Positions 8,601 to 17,146 of a stretch of DNA of 64,000 nucleotides are shown in pieces; position 1 is the first letter of the stretch; every line of letters begins with the position of its first letter. This DNA comes from an uncultured Parabacteroides sp. (lineage in GTDB: Bacteria; Bacteroidota; Bacteroidia; Bacteroidales; Tannerellaceae): contig CASFJQ010000004.1 in the NCBI GenBank assembly GCA_949295065.1, positions 1 to 64,000 on the forward strand, written 5' to 3'. A model generated the notes under the pieces. The model was not told where the DNA came from. It searched no databases and saw nothing but the letters and a program-made list of their open reading frames with translations. The translations under genes were made by a program, and so were the position numbers.

Positions 8601-9422
8601 TTATTTTTTCTCTACTTTGACTTCCAGGATACGAACGTCTTTTAACGGTCTGTCATATTTGTCCTTCTTCTGGCTTGCTATGTTGTCAAGGACATCAAAT
8701 CCTTCGACCAATTCGCCGTAAATAGTGTAAACTCCATCGAGATGATGACAGCCGCCGATTGTTGTATAAGCTTTTCTCTGCTCTTCTGTGAATACAAGAT
8801 GTCCCGGTGTTGCAAGAATAACAGAGTCAATTTTTTCATTTATCTCGGCAATTCTTTTATTGTATTCTCTTGGATTATCCATTTTAAGAATCTGAAGTTG
8901 TCCTCTTACCGGATAATAAAATTCCTGCAAAGCCTTTTTTCTGGCAGGATAATTCTTTACTTTCTCCAAAGTGTCCAATTCTCCACCGCTATAAACTTTT
9001 CCTTGTACGATAAAGAACTGCGACATGTCGGACTTCTTCTGAGGATTTATTTTGTCGTCCTGCCTTGGAGCAGCCAAAGCTCCTTTTTTATGGAAATACT
9101 CTGGTCTGAGTTCCGGCAGAATCTCCGCACTTGAATCTCCAAAACCACATCTTGCACCGGCAGGAGCATTTCTGGAGTCGGGCGCGCCGCCTTGAATCAT
9201 GAAATCTTTTATGACTCTCGTAAACAAAGTTCCGTTATATTCTCCGCTTTGAGCTCTTTTGATAAATGTACTTACATGATTTGGCACGTTGTCGTAAAGG
9301 CGGGCTTTCATCGTGCCGGCAGTAGTTTTGAATGTGACAAATGTTGTGTCGTTCTGGGCATTGATACCTGTCAGGCTAATGAACAAGGCTAAAGCTGAAA
9401 CAATAATTCTTTTTATCATCAT
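8601..9422 (-). CDS. Exported cyclophilin-type peptidyl-prolyl cis-trans isomerase
   Basis: About 274 residues when started at ATG 9422 (or 9419), which places the signal peptide (MIKRIIVSALALFIS, then GINAQ) at the N-terminus; a longer frame to 9488 would bury it. Cyclophilin motifs: TAGTMKARLYDNVPNHVSTF, FTRVIKDFMIQGG, SQFFIVQG and HLDGVYTIYGELVEGFDVLD. Between SQFFIVQG and HLDGVYTIYGE about 85 charged, helix-forming residues are inserted, which makes the protein longer than a minimal cyclophilin (about 165). It probably assists folding of exported proteins in the periplasm. The active-site region appears intact. Confidence 0.88.
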   Translation of the reverse strand: MMIKRIIVSALALFISLTGINAQNDTTFVTFKTTAGTMKARLYDNVPNHVSTFIKRAQSGEYNGTLFTRVIKDFMIQGGAPDSRNAPAGARCGFGDSSAEILPELRPEYFHKKGALAAPRQDDKINPQKKSDMSQFFIVQGKVYSGGELDTLEKVKNYPARKKALQEFYYPVRGQLQILKMDNPREYNKRIAEINEKIDSVILATPGHLVFTEEQRKAYTTIGGCHHLDGVYTIYGELVEGFDVLDNIASQKKDKYDRPLKDVRILEVKVEKK

Positions 9423-9669
9423 ATATTCTAATATTTGATTAAAGTTGAGCAGTTGCAATCGTAATTTATGATTGCTGTTGCAAAACATCAGTTAAGTAAA
9501 AAATGCAGTTTATTATTGTTCTGTAAAGATATAAAAACTATTTTTATGGCAGAAAAAGAGCTTGCTTAATTTTATTTTTAAGGTTTAATTTAGGCAAACT
9601 CAAAAAAGTGCAGCTTAAAAATGCATTGATGGTTATGCATATTTTATTAATTAATAATCGTTATACTTT

Positions 9670-10563
9670 ATGAAACACCTTTTGTATTTAGTTGTGGCTT
9701 GCTGCCTTGTGCTTTCCTCTTATGCGGCGGAGCCAATCAAGACGCTTGTCGTTACCGGACAGAACAATCATAATTGGCCGGTCAGCCATGTGGTTATTCA
9801 GAAAATTCTTGAGAATTCCGGGCTTTTTGATGTTGATATTGCTTGCTCTCCTTCCAAAGGTGAGGATATGAGCAGTTTCAAGCCGGATTTTATGAAATAT
9901 CAGTTGGTTGTGCTTGATTATAATGGCGACAGATGGCCTGCAGAAACAGACAGCCGCTTCTTGGAGTTTGTAAGAAACGGTGGCGGTGTTGTTGTTTATC
10001 ACGCTGCGGACAATGCTTTTGCCGACTGGCCTGCTTTCAACCAGATTTGCGCATTGGGCGGCTGGGAAAACAGAAATGAAAATTCTGGTCCTTATGCTTA
10101 CTGGAAAGATGGAGCATTGGTGAAAGATTATTCTGCCGGACCTGGAGGTTCACACGGAAAACAGCATGAATATGTTGTTAATTCACGCTCTTCAAATCAT
10201 CCTGTACTCAAGGGCTTGCCAAATCAGTGGCGCCATGCAACAGATGAATTGTATGACCGTATGCGCGGACCTGCCAATATAAAAGATTTGCTTTACACAG
10301 CATATTCCGATAAAAGTACTGGTGGTTCCGGACGTGAAGAACCACTTGTTTTCACTGTTGACTATGGTAAAGCTCGTATTTTCCATATTATGATTGGACA
10401 CGCAGGAAACACTGTTGAGGATAATGTAGCTATGCAATGCACAGGTTTCCAGGTTTTGCTTCTTCGCGGAAGTGAATGGGCTGCTACAGGGGAAGTTACT
10501 CAGCCTGTTCCGTCGGATTTCCCAACAAAGGACAAAGTTTCGTTGAGAAAGGACTATCGTTGA
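9670..10563 (+). CDS. Secreted ThuA-domain protein
   Basis: 297 residues with a signal peptide (MKHLLYLVVACCLVLSSYA). The rest matches the ThuA/trehalose-utilisation-like fold, a class I glutamine-amidotransferase-like alpha/beta domain: KTLVVTGQNNHNWP at the N-terminus, LVVLDYNGDRWP, GGGVVVYHAADNAF near residue 110, then EPLVFTVDYGKARIFHIMIGH. In Bacteroidota such proteins often sit with sugar-degradation genes, but none adjoins it here. Its substrate is unknown. A strong intrinsic terminator follows at 10645-10704, so it is probably monocistronic. Confidence 0.85.
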   Translation: MKHLLYLVVACCLVLSSYAAEPIKTLVVTGQNNHNWPVSHVVIQKILENSGLFDVDIACSPSKGEDMSSFKPDFMKYQLVVLDYNGDRWPAETDSRFLEFVRNGGGVVVYHAADNAFADWPAFNQICALGGWENRNENSGPYAYWKDGALVKDYSAGPGGSHGKQHEYVVNSRSSNHPVLKGLPNQWRHATDELYDRMRGPANIKDLLYTAYSDKSTGGSGREEPLVFTVDYGKARIFHIMIGHAGNTVEDNVAMQCTGFQVLLLRGSEWAATGEVTQPVPSDFPTKDKVSLRKDYR

Positions 10564-10585
10564 TAGCTGAATAATATATACTTGG

Positions 10586-10631
10586 AAGTTTCAAAAGAAA
10601 AATTTCAGTCAACAAGTTGACGAGAAAACAA
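10586..10631 (+). repeat. Truncated left half of the AAGTTTC element
   Basis: AAGTTTC followed 20 bases later by CAAGTTGACGAGAAAAC has the same spacing as the left end of the full elements at 45241 and 49059. It is cut off by the terminator that follows. Confidence 0.5.
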
Positions 10632-10644
10632 TTTGGCTTTATTT

Positions 10645-10704
10645 AATCGCAGAAACAGCAGAGTTGTTTTGATTACAATCTGCTGTTTCTGTGATTTTTT
10701 TTTG
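10645..10704 (+). terminator. Strong intrinsic terminator after the ThuA gene
   Basis: AATCGCAGAAACAGCAGA (10645-10662) pairs with TCTGCTGTTTCTGTGATT (10679-10696), an almost perfect 18-bp stem, followed by a run of T to about 10704. Confidence 0.85.
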
Positions 10705-10720
10705 TTTTGAAAAATAAAAA

Positions 10721-10750
10721 TCCGTACAGAACTTCACAGCTCTGTACGGA
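10721..10750. other. Inverted repeat upstream of a short ORF
   Basis: TCCGTACAG and CTGTACGGA form a 9-bp perfect stem (about 10722-10750). There is no T-run on the plus strand. It may be a leftover regulatory hairpin of the decayed gene behind the 30-codon ORF. Confidence 0.4.
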
Positions 10751-10776
10751 CCAAACAAATAACAAACTCTACTTAT

Positions 10777-10869
10777 ATGAAAAAACAAATACTACTGATA
10801 TTCTGCTTTATTTTAATAACAGAACATAGTTTCAAAAGGTTCAACATTTTCCGTGATTTTTTTATCTAA
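10777..10869 (+). pseudogene. 30-codon ORF resembling a signal-peptide remnant
   Basis: The ORF begins MKKQILLIFCFILITEHS and stops after about 12 more basic/aromatic residues. It looks like the signal peptide of a lost exported protein. The leader before it (AACAAATAACAAACTC) resembles leaders of Bacteroidota surface genes. It is too short to assign a function and could be chance. Confidence 0.3.
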
Positions 10870-10920
10870 CTTGATGAAATACTTGAAATAGACTTGAAAA
10901 TATTAAATATATTCTTAGAA

Positions 10921-11004
10921 CTAAGTCTTAGTTTTTATAAATTAAGTATTAGTTTTTAAAAACTGAATCTTAGTTCTTATAAACTAAAGCTTAGTTTTAA
11001 GAAA
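10921..11004. repeat. Four tandem 21-bp near-palindromic units
   Basis: Units start at 10921, 10942, 10963 and 10984 with an exact 21-bp period. The first spans the palindrome AACTAAGTCTTAGTT; later units vary it (TTAAGTATTAGTTT, CTGAATCTTAGTTC, CTAAAGCTTAGTTT). The array lies 223 bases before the -7 box of the LysM gene. It could be a protein-binding array or a hairpin series. Confidence 0.75.
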
Positions 11005-11039
11005 AGGATACTATTTGCTGAATATTATAATAGATTTAT

Positions 11040-11192
11040 GATTCGATATTTGCTTATCTTAAAAGTTAATAAGGCTTCAGATACAAGTTAACTAGGTAAA
11101 AATACTTGTCTCATCACACTTAATTATCCCAAAACTCTTGTCAACTTGTTTTCTTGTCAACTCGTTAACTGGAAGTTGAGCTTGCGAAACTT
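11040..11192 (-). repeat. Dispersed AAGTTTC element, reverse copy
   Basis: About 153 bp. Read on the minus strand from 11192 it runs AAGTTTCGCAAGCTCAAC, then GAGTTGACAAGAAAACAAG, an AT-rich middle, AACTTGTATCTGAAGCC and TTAACTTTTAAG. This matches the copies at 45241-45389 and 49059-49215 block by block. Its edge lies 12 bases before the -33 box of the LysM gene. Confidence 0.75.
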
Positions 11193-11203
11193 CAGTTAAC
11201 ATA

Positions 11204-11234
11204 TTTGCCAATTAGATAATATGGCTTATCTTTG
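11204..11234 (+). promoter_or_regulatory. Promoter of the LysM gene
   Basis: TTTG (11204-11207) and TATCTTTG (11227-11234) are separated by 19 bases, a good Bacteroidota -33/-7 pair. The ATG of the LysM gene is 34 bases further on. Confidence 0.7.
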
Positions 11235-11267
11235 TCTGAATAATAGCTGAAAAATATTGAATAAATT

Positions 11268-13130
11268 ATGAATAAAATCTGGATTTGCGTTTTTGCAATG
11301 ATATTTGGCTGGGGATTTGAATCTCAGGCTCAAAGAGATAACACTTCAGTCCGAATAGTGAGTGAAAGAGACAAGACTTTTTCCCACACCATAGAGCGTG
11401 GTCAGACTGTTTATGCCATAGCAACTATGTATGGCGTTTCGACTGAAGATATCTACAGGCTCAATCCGGATAGCCGAAATGGTATAAAAGCAGGTGACAC
11501 TTTGTTGATTCCTCAGCAAAAAACTTCGGCTGAAAAGGTTGAATCAACATCTGCCACTCAGAATTATACATTCCATACAATCCAGAAAAAGGAAACTTTG
11601 TATGCTGTTTCAATGCGTTATAAAGTTCCGGCAACCGAGATTGTCAAGGCAAATCCCGGTTTGTCAACAAAAACTTTCACAATTGGCAGAACAATAAGAA
11701 TTCCTAATTTCCTCTCTGATGAAGATAATGTGTCGTCGGAAACTCCAGTCAAGACTGAGACTGTTGTTACGGAAGAGGAATACAAAATTGCCAGACGTGA
11801 AACAATGTATAGCCTTTGTAAGAAATTCAATATTTCAAGCCACGAATTGATTAAGCGAAATCCCGTCCTTAAGAAAGGTGTCAAGGCCGGAACAATAATT
11901 TATGTTCCTGTGACTAAGACTGAGGAAGTCGTAGTCAATGATTTGAAGCACGATGCGGTATTGAGTGAAACTGAAGTCAATGCGCTTTTGGACAAAACAG
12001 AGAATATCGAGAAACTTAATCAGATTAAGGTAGCTCTGCTGTTGCCTTTTAAGGACGGACAGAGTTCTCACGCTACGGCACGTTTTGTTGAATATTATGA
12101 AGGAATGCTGTTGGCAGTGGATAGTCTGAGAAGCTTGGGCGCATCTATCAACCTTTCAGTTTATGATACCGGTACGGGAACTTCTAAACTGAACAATATT
12201 CTTAAGCAAGACGCTTTGAAAGAAGCTAACCTGATTGTTGGAGCAGTGCAGAACGACCAGATTGCGCAGATTGCACAATTTGCCGAGACAAATCAGATTA
12301 AATATGTGATACCTTTCACGTCGAAGAACGACAATGTGCTGTCAAACTCAATGATATTCCAGGTTAATACTCCTCATTCATATTTGTATTCAAAAGCTGC
12401 TCAGGCTGGTTGCGAACTGTTTGCTGAGGATAATATTATCATTGTGAATGTCAACGACAAGGATGTTAAGAAAGAATTTATTTCAGCATTCAAAACAGAG
12501 CTTAAGGATAAGAATATAAAATATAAGGAAGTGAACTATAACGGCGAAACTTTCTCGTCTGATATTCTTGCTCTTATGGATAAGGACAAGAAAAATGTTG
12601 TTTTGCCAACTTCTTCTTCATTGGATGCCTTGCAGCAGATAAAGACTCCTTTGCGTTCGTTGGCTGAAACGGGAATAGAAGAAACTGACCCGGCAAATCC
12701 TGAAAAGAAGAATCGCTTTATGTATAATATTTCAATGTTCGGTTACCCGGAATGGCAGACATATATGCGTGAGGCTTTGGAAGATTTCTATGTTTTGGAT
12801 ACATATATTTATACGAATTTCTATGCCGACAATTTGTCTGACAAAGTGCATAATTTTTATAACTCTTATAAATATTGGTATAGCAAGACATTGATAAATA
12901 CTTTCCCGAAATATGGTATATTGGGATTTGACACCGGAATGTATTTCCTTGGAGCAATTCACAAGTATGGTATCAATTTTGAGAAGAATATAGATAAGAT
13001 TTCTTATCCGAGCCTTCAGACAGGCTTTGACTTCCACCGTGTGAACAACTGGGGCGGATTTATTAATACTAATGTATTTATCGTACATTATAAGAAAGAT
13101 TATACAGTGACAAGAGATGAACGTAAGTAA
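11268..13130 (+). CDS. LysM protein with C-terminal periplasmic ligand-binding-like domain
   Basis: 620 residues. A signal peptide (about 1-21) is followed by three LysM repeats, near residues 39-82 (HTIERGQTVYAIATMYGV), 97-147 (HTIQKKETLYAVSMRYKV) and 170-214 (YKIARRETMYSLCKKFNI), which should bind peptidoglycan. From about 250 a larger domain begins (IKVALLLPFKDGQ, FVEYYEGMLLAVDSL) that resembles type 1 periplasmic-binding or LppC-like folds. I infer a cell-wall-attached periplasmic protein; its ligand is unknown. The next gene starts 14 bases before its stop, so the two are translationally coupled and may act together at the envelope. Confidence 0.87.
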   Translation: MNKIWICVFAMIFGWGFESQAQRDNTSVRIVSERDKTFSHTIERGQTVYAIATMYGVSTEDIYRLNPDSRNGIKAGDTLLIPQQKTSAEKVESTSATQNYTFHTIQKKETLYAVSMRYKVPATEIVKANPGLSTKTFTIGRTIRIPNFLSDEDNVSSETPVKTETVVTEEEYKIARRETMYSLCKKFNISSHELIKRNPVLKKGVKAGTIIYVPVTKTEEVVVNDLKHDAVLSETEVNALLDKTENIEKLNQIKVALLLPFKDGQSSHATARFVEYYEGMLLAVDSLRSLGASINLSVYDTGTGTSKLNNILKQDALKEANLIVGAVQNDQIAQIAQFAETNQIKYVIPFTSKNDNVLSNSMIFQVNTPHSYLYSKAAQAGCELFAEDNIIIVNVNDKDVKKEFISAFKTELKDKNIKYKEVNYNGETFSSDILALMDKDKKNVVLPTSSSLDALQQIKTPLRSLAETGIEETDPANPEKKNRFMYNISMFGYPEWQTYMREALEDFYVLDTYIYTNFYADNLSDKVHNFYNSYKYWYSKTLINTFPKYGILGFDTGMYFLGAIHKYGINFEKNIDKISYPSLQTGFDFHRVNNWGGFINTNVFIVHYKKDYTVTRDERK

Positions 13131-13782
13131 GTATATATTTCTATTGGCTTTTTTGTTTGTTTCGTTGAGATATTCTTTTGCTCAGGATGGAAAGTTCAAG
13201 CACGAGCTTGATGTCGGCGCCTCTTTTGGCGTGAATTTCTCATCAGTAAGCTTTTCTCCGAAAGTGGACCAGAAAATGCTTCAGGCATACAACGGTGGTT
13301 TGACATTGAGATGGATAACGGAAAATCATTTGGGATTGCAGGCAGAGGTGAATTTCACCCAGCAAGGTTGGGAAGAGGAGTTTGAAGAGCAGCCTCAGTA
13401 TCAGTATAGCCGCACGATAAACTTTATCGAGATTCCTTTCCTTACGCATATTTATTTTGGCAGTGACCGTTTCAGGTTCTTTGTGAATCTCGGTCCTAAA
13501 ATAGGATATGCTTTAGGCGAATCAACGAGCAGCAATCTCGAAGGAGCTGAGCCTAATAGAAACAATGAGCAGCATAATCTGAAAGTGCAGAAAAAATTTG
13601 ATTGGGGATTGTGTGGTGGTCCGGGCATTGAGCTTCGCACCGGAATCGGAAATTTCATCCTTGAAGGCAGATATTATTATGCACTTGGTGATTTGATGAA
13701 TAGTACAAAGAGCGACCCGTTTGCGAAGTCTTCAATACAGAATATTTCTGCTAAGTTCGCTTATTTGTTCAGGATAAAATAA
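13117..13782 (+). CDS. PorT-like outer membrane beta-barrel protein
   Basis: 221 residues. A signal peptide (to about residue 22, ending SFAQ) is followed by alternating hydrophobic/aromatic strands (YNGGLTLRWITENHLGLQAEVNF, FIEIPFLTHIYFGS are landmarks near residues 55 and 105) and ends in KFAYLFRIK, a barrel-type terminal strand. The family is the small PorT-like or beta-barrel porin group. Despite the name, membership does not imply a type IX secretion role. The ATG overlaps the end of the LysM gene by 14 bases, so the pair is probably one operon, spanning peptidoglycan to outer membrane. Confidence 0.83.
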   Translation: MNVSKYIFLLAFLFVSLRYSFAQDGKFKHELDVGASFGVNFSSVSFSPKVDQKMLQAYNGGLTLRWITENHLGLQAEVNFTQQGWEEEFEEQPQYQYSRTINFIEIPFLTHIYFGSDRFRFFVNLGPKIGYALGESTSSNLEGAEPNRNNEQHNLKVQKKFDWGLCGGPGIELRTGIGNFILEGRYYYALGDLMNSTKSDPFAKSSIQNISAKFAYLFRIK

Positions 13783-13855
13783 ATGATGATGTAATTCAGG
13801 TTTTGCAAGCACGGTTTGTTTTTGTCATACTTGCGAAGCATAAACAAAGATTATT

Positions 13856-15622
13856 ATGAAACAACCTTTTCAAATCTTCAATACCAATATTCCGGTTGTT
13901 GTATATTGGGTTTTGACATTTGTGGCGTGGCTGATATTTTTTCAGTATAACAGTGAATACCACTTATTCTATTTGGAACAGTCGCAGCTTTTTGTTCCTG
14001 ACTCGGTAAATTTGTCTGCACCGTATGGTGTGGTAGATTATTTGACCGGAAGTTATGTGCAGCATTTCGGTGTGCCGTTTTGCGGCGCATTAATAATGGC
14101 ATTGCTCAACACTCTGATTGCGATTATGGCTACATATCTGCTGACAAGAATATCTCCTTTCAAGATATGGTGTGTGCTGTCGCAGCTTTTGCCAGCAGCC
14201 ATGACTTTTGTGTTCTTCAGTCATCTCTATCGTATGCAGGGAACAACAGCCATGTTGTTGGCATTGTTTCTGGTGTGCGTTTTGCAATTAGTCAGGAATT
14301 ATATTTTACGTTTTGGACTCTCTGTTTTGCTTGTTCCTCTGTTGTATTATTGCGCCGGACCGATAGCAATATTTATGGCTTTCTGCACAGTGCTTGTAGA
14401 GGTGTTGCGTGAGCGTTCGGGAAAATCTCTTATTAACATTATTCTTATTCCATATTCGATATTTATTGGATGGTGTGCGTTCTATTTTGGAATTGCCGGT
14501 TCGATGAAGACTGCATTGTTCCCTGATGAATATTTTAACCATTTGATGTCGGCTCCGGCTATTGTTTATTATCCTTGGCTGGTGATGCTTGCACTATTGT
14601 GTATAGCCGGAATATTCAGGAATGTTAGGATAACGTCCGTATGGGTTTCTCGTTCAGTGGCAGTAGCTTCAGTTGTATTAGTTTTATTAGTAATATGGAA
14701 AGGAACAGCTTTGTATGGTATTTCGCACGCGTTGCCATTAAAACAGATAACATATTATTCTCAGCACGATGATTGGGAAAAGGTTTTTGATGTGACAAAG
14801 GACAACGGAAGTAATTATTTGTATGTTGCGTATAGAAACCTGGCATTGTCGCATGCCGGAGTTCTTGCCGACAGGATTTTTGAATATCCGCAAGTAGGTC
14901 CGTTGGGTTTGCTTCCGAATTGGGATCAATCGTTTACTGTTTCTTTGCTCTTGAGTGATATATATTTCCATATTGGAGATATTGCCATATCTCAGCAAAT
15001 GGCATTCGAAGGAATAATGGCTCAGGGAAACGGAGGTAATCCACATCTTTGGAAACGTCTGGTTGAGACTAATCTTATATTTGGATATGATGAAGTTGCC
15101 GGAAAATATATTGATATGCTGTCTAAAACACCACATTATTCAGATTGGGCAGAAAAATACAGACCATATCTTTATTCTCCGGATAAAATCAGTGAGAATC
15201 CTTTGCTGATGGAAAAGAAAAAGAATGTTGGAGGAGAGAACCATTTGTCCAGAGTTCTTGGTTTTGATGCCGATATCGAAAACATTCTGAAATGCAATCC
15301 GGAAAACAAACCGGCAATTGAATATCTTGGATGTTTGTATCTTCTTGGAAAGGATTTGGAAGGATTTCAGAAAATGCTCGACAAATATTATGGAACCGAA
15401 TCTTTGCAGGAATTGCCTTTGAGCTTCCAGCAAGCAGTCATTATAATAAATGAAGGAAATCCGGACAAGTGGAAAGAATATAAGTTGTCGGATAAAGTTA
15501 TTTCACAATTTGAGGCATTCAGAAAATTGTTTGTTGAGCAACGTCAGTCTCCTTATTTGCAGGAAACTGTTTATCGTTCGTTCGGTAAAACTTATTGGTT
15601 CTATTTTACATTCAAGAAGTGA
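13856..15622 (+). CDS. DUF6057-like multispanning membrane protein
   Basis: 588 residues. Residues 1-300 contain about nine to ten hydrophobic segments, starting with IPVVVYWVLTFVAWLIFFQY. Residues 300-588 are soluble and rich in helices, with a TPR-like feel (YLYVAYRNLALSHAG, IAISQQMAFEGIMAQG). This matches an uncharacterised Bacteroidales family (DUF6057). It sits 73 bases after the barrel gene and 9 bases before the PD40 lipoprotein gene. The tight spacing with the latter suggests a conserved functional pair in the envelope. I cannot assign a reaction. Confidence 0.78.
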   Translation: MKQPFQIFNTNIPVVVYWVLTFVAWLIFFQYNSEYHLFYLEQSQLFVPDSVNLSAPYGVVDYLTGSYVQHFGVPFCGALIMALLNTLIAIMATYLLTRISPFKIWCVLSQLLPAAMTFVFFSHLYRMQGTTAMLLALFLVCVLQLVRNYILRFGLSVLLVPLLYYCAGPIAIFMAFCTVLVEVLRERSGKSLINIILIPYSIFIGWCAFYFGIAGSMKTALFPDEYFNHLMSAPAIVYYPWLVMLALLCIAGIFRNVRITSVWVSRSVAVASVVLVLLVIWKGTALYGISHALPLKQITYYSQHDDWEKVFDVTKDNGSNYLYVAYRNLALSHAGVLADRIFEYPQVGPLGLLPNWDQSFTVSLLLSDIYFHIGDIAISQQMAFEGIMAQGNGGNPHLWKRLVETNLIFGYDEVAGKYIDMLSKTPHYSDWAEKYRPYLYSPDKISENPLLMEKKKNVGGENHLSRVLGFDADIENILKCNPENKPAIEYLGCLYLLGKDLEGFQKMLDKYYGTESLQELPLSFQQAVIIINEGNPDKWKEYKLSDKVISQFEAFRKLFVEQRQSPYLQETVYRSFGKTYWFYFTFKK

Positions 15623-15631
15623 TAAACGGTT

Positions 15632-17095
15632 ATGAAGATTTTAGGTAATATATTTTTGTTGTCGGCTTTTTTGTTTTCATGCAGCGGTGGAATGAAAAAG
15701 GCTGATGTTACTAGTCCGGATAAACCGGATATTTATCCGGACTATAAGGATGTAACTGTTCCGTCTGATATAGCACCGTTGAATTTCCGTCCGGCATCAG
15801 GTTCGGTTACGGAAGGAATGGTATCTGTTTCCGGCAGTGGCATTGAGTTCGTCGTGCCGCTTGAAGAACAAGGTTTTTGTTTTCCGGAGAGTAAATGGCA
15901 TAAAATACTGGAAGCAAATAAAGGTAAAAATATAACATTGAATGTGCAGCTTAAGGAAAACGGGAAATGGATTTCTTATGCTTCATTCAACATAAATATT
16001 GCCGAAGAAGAAATAGACAGCCATATTGCCTACAGATTGATTCCTCCGGGATACGAAACCTGGAATGATATGGGAATTTATCAGCGGGAATTGTCGTCGT
16101 TCACTCAGAAGCCTATAATAGAGAATTATAGGACTGATAAGAATTGTATGAATTGCCATTCGTTCTGCAACCGTAATCCGGAGAAGTTCCTTTTCCATAT
16201 GCGCGGGAAGAATGCCGGAACTTATATTATTAATAATAATACAATTGAGAAGCTCGATACCAAAACACCTGAGACAATATCAGCTTTGGTTTATCCTTCG
16301 TGGAACCCAAACGGACGATATGTGGCTTTTTCTACAAACGAAACTTTCCAGTCTTTTCACAGGCATGACAAGAACAGGATTGAGGTTTATGATAATGCGT
16401 CGGATGTTGTAGTATATGATACCGACAAGTATGAAATAATATCATCACCATTGCTGTCATCGTCTGAGCGTTTCGAAACTTTTCCTACATTTTCGGCAGA
16501 TGGCACCAAACTATATTTTTGTTCGGCCATTGCAAAAGACAGAGTGAATTTTGATGAAATACGATATAGTTTGTGCAGTGTGTCATTTAATCCAGAAACA
16601 CGAAGTTTCGGTTCAGAGGTTGATACATTATATAATGCAGAAAAGGAAATGAAAAGCGTTTCTTTTCCGCGTGTTTCTCCGGATGGAAAATACCTGATGT
16701 TTACAGTGTCGGGATATGGAAACTTTTCCATCTGGCACAAGGATGCGGATTTATATTTGATGAGTCTTGCTGACGGAACATATCGTGAAATATCAGAGGT
16801 AAACAGTGATGATGTGGAAAGCTATCATTCCTGGAGTAGCAACGGTCGTTGGTTTATATTCAGCAGCCGCCGTGATGACGGACTTTATACTCGTCCGTAT
16901 ATTGCTTATATTGATGAGAACGGTAAAATTGGCAAACCTTTTATGTTGCCTCAGGAAGATACAGGTTTTTATCACGATTTTATGTATTCATATAATATTC
17001 CGGAATTTATTACCGGAGAAGTGGAATGCAGCGGATATGATATAGCAAATACTGCACGAAGAGAGAAAGGACGAAAAATCAGATTTGTAAAATAA
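15632..17095 (+). CDS. PD40/TolB-like propeller lipoprotein with CxxCH motif
   Basis: 487 residues. The lipobox LFSC puts the lipid on C17. Residues about 210-480 contain WD40-like PD40 blades (YPSWNPNGRYVAFSTN, FPTFSADGTKLYFCSA, FPRVSPDGKYLMFTVSG, YHSWSSNGRWFIFSSRR), the TolB-type six-bladed arrangement. Before the propeller lies NCMNCHSFCN with C172, C175, H176 and C179. CxxCH is the classical covalent-heme motif but could also bind a metal or form disulfides. Bacteroidales have few c-type cytochromes, so this is notable. It lies 9 bases after the DUF6057-like gene and is probably translated with it. Confidence 0.8.
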   Translation: MKILGNIFLLSAFLFSCSGGMKKADVTSPDKPDIYPDYKDVTVPSDIAPLNFRPASGSVTEGMVSVSGSGIEFVVPLEEQGFCFPESKWHKILEANKGKNITLNVQLKENGKWISYASFNINIAEEEIDSHIAYRLIPPGYETWNDMGIYQRELSSFTQKPIIENYRTDKNCMNCHSFCNRNPEKFLFHMRGKNAGTYIINNNTIEKLDTKTPETISALVYPSWNPNGRYVAFSTNETFQSFHRHDKNRIEVYDNASDVVVYDTDKYEIISSPLLSSSERFETFPTFSADGTKLYFCSAIAKDRVNFDEIRYSLCSVSFNPETRSFGSEVDTLYNAEKEMKSVSFPRVSPDGKYLMFTVSGYGNFSIWHKDADLYLMSLADGTYREISEVNSDDVESYHSWSSNGRWFIFSSRRDDGLYTRPYIAYIDENGKIGKPFMLPQEDTGFYHDFMYSYNIPEFITGEVECSGYDIANTARREKGRKIRFVK

Positions 17096-17113
17096 GAATC
17101 TATAAGAGGAAAA

Positions 17114-17146
17114 AAGGACTGCCGAATATTTATTCGAGCAGTCCTT
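17114..17146. terminator. Bidirectional terminator hairpin
   Basis: AAGGACTGC (17114-17122) pairs with GCAGTCCTT (17138-17146), extended by CGAATA/TATTCG. A-runs on the left and a T-rich tract on the right serve both convergent genes. The right arm overlaps the last codons of the minus-strand gene. Confidence 0.65.

Noticed and set aside
10921..11004. CRISPR array (four regularly spaced units)
   Set aside because: Units are contiguous with no unique spacers, and there are no cas genes.
16143..16172. Multiheme cytochrome
   Set aside because: Only one CxxCH is present; the rest of the protein is a PD40 propeller.
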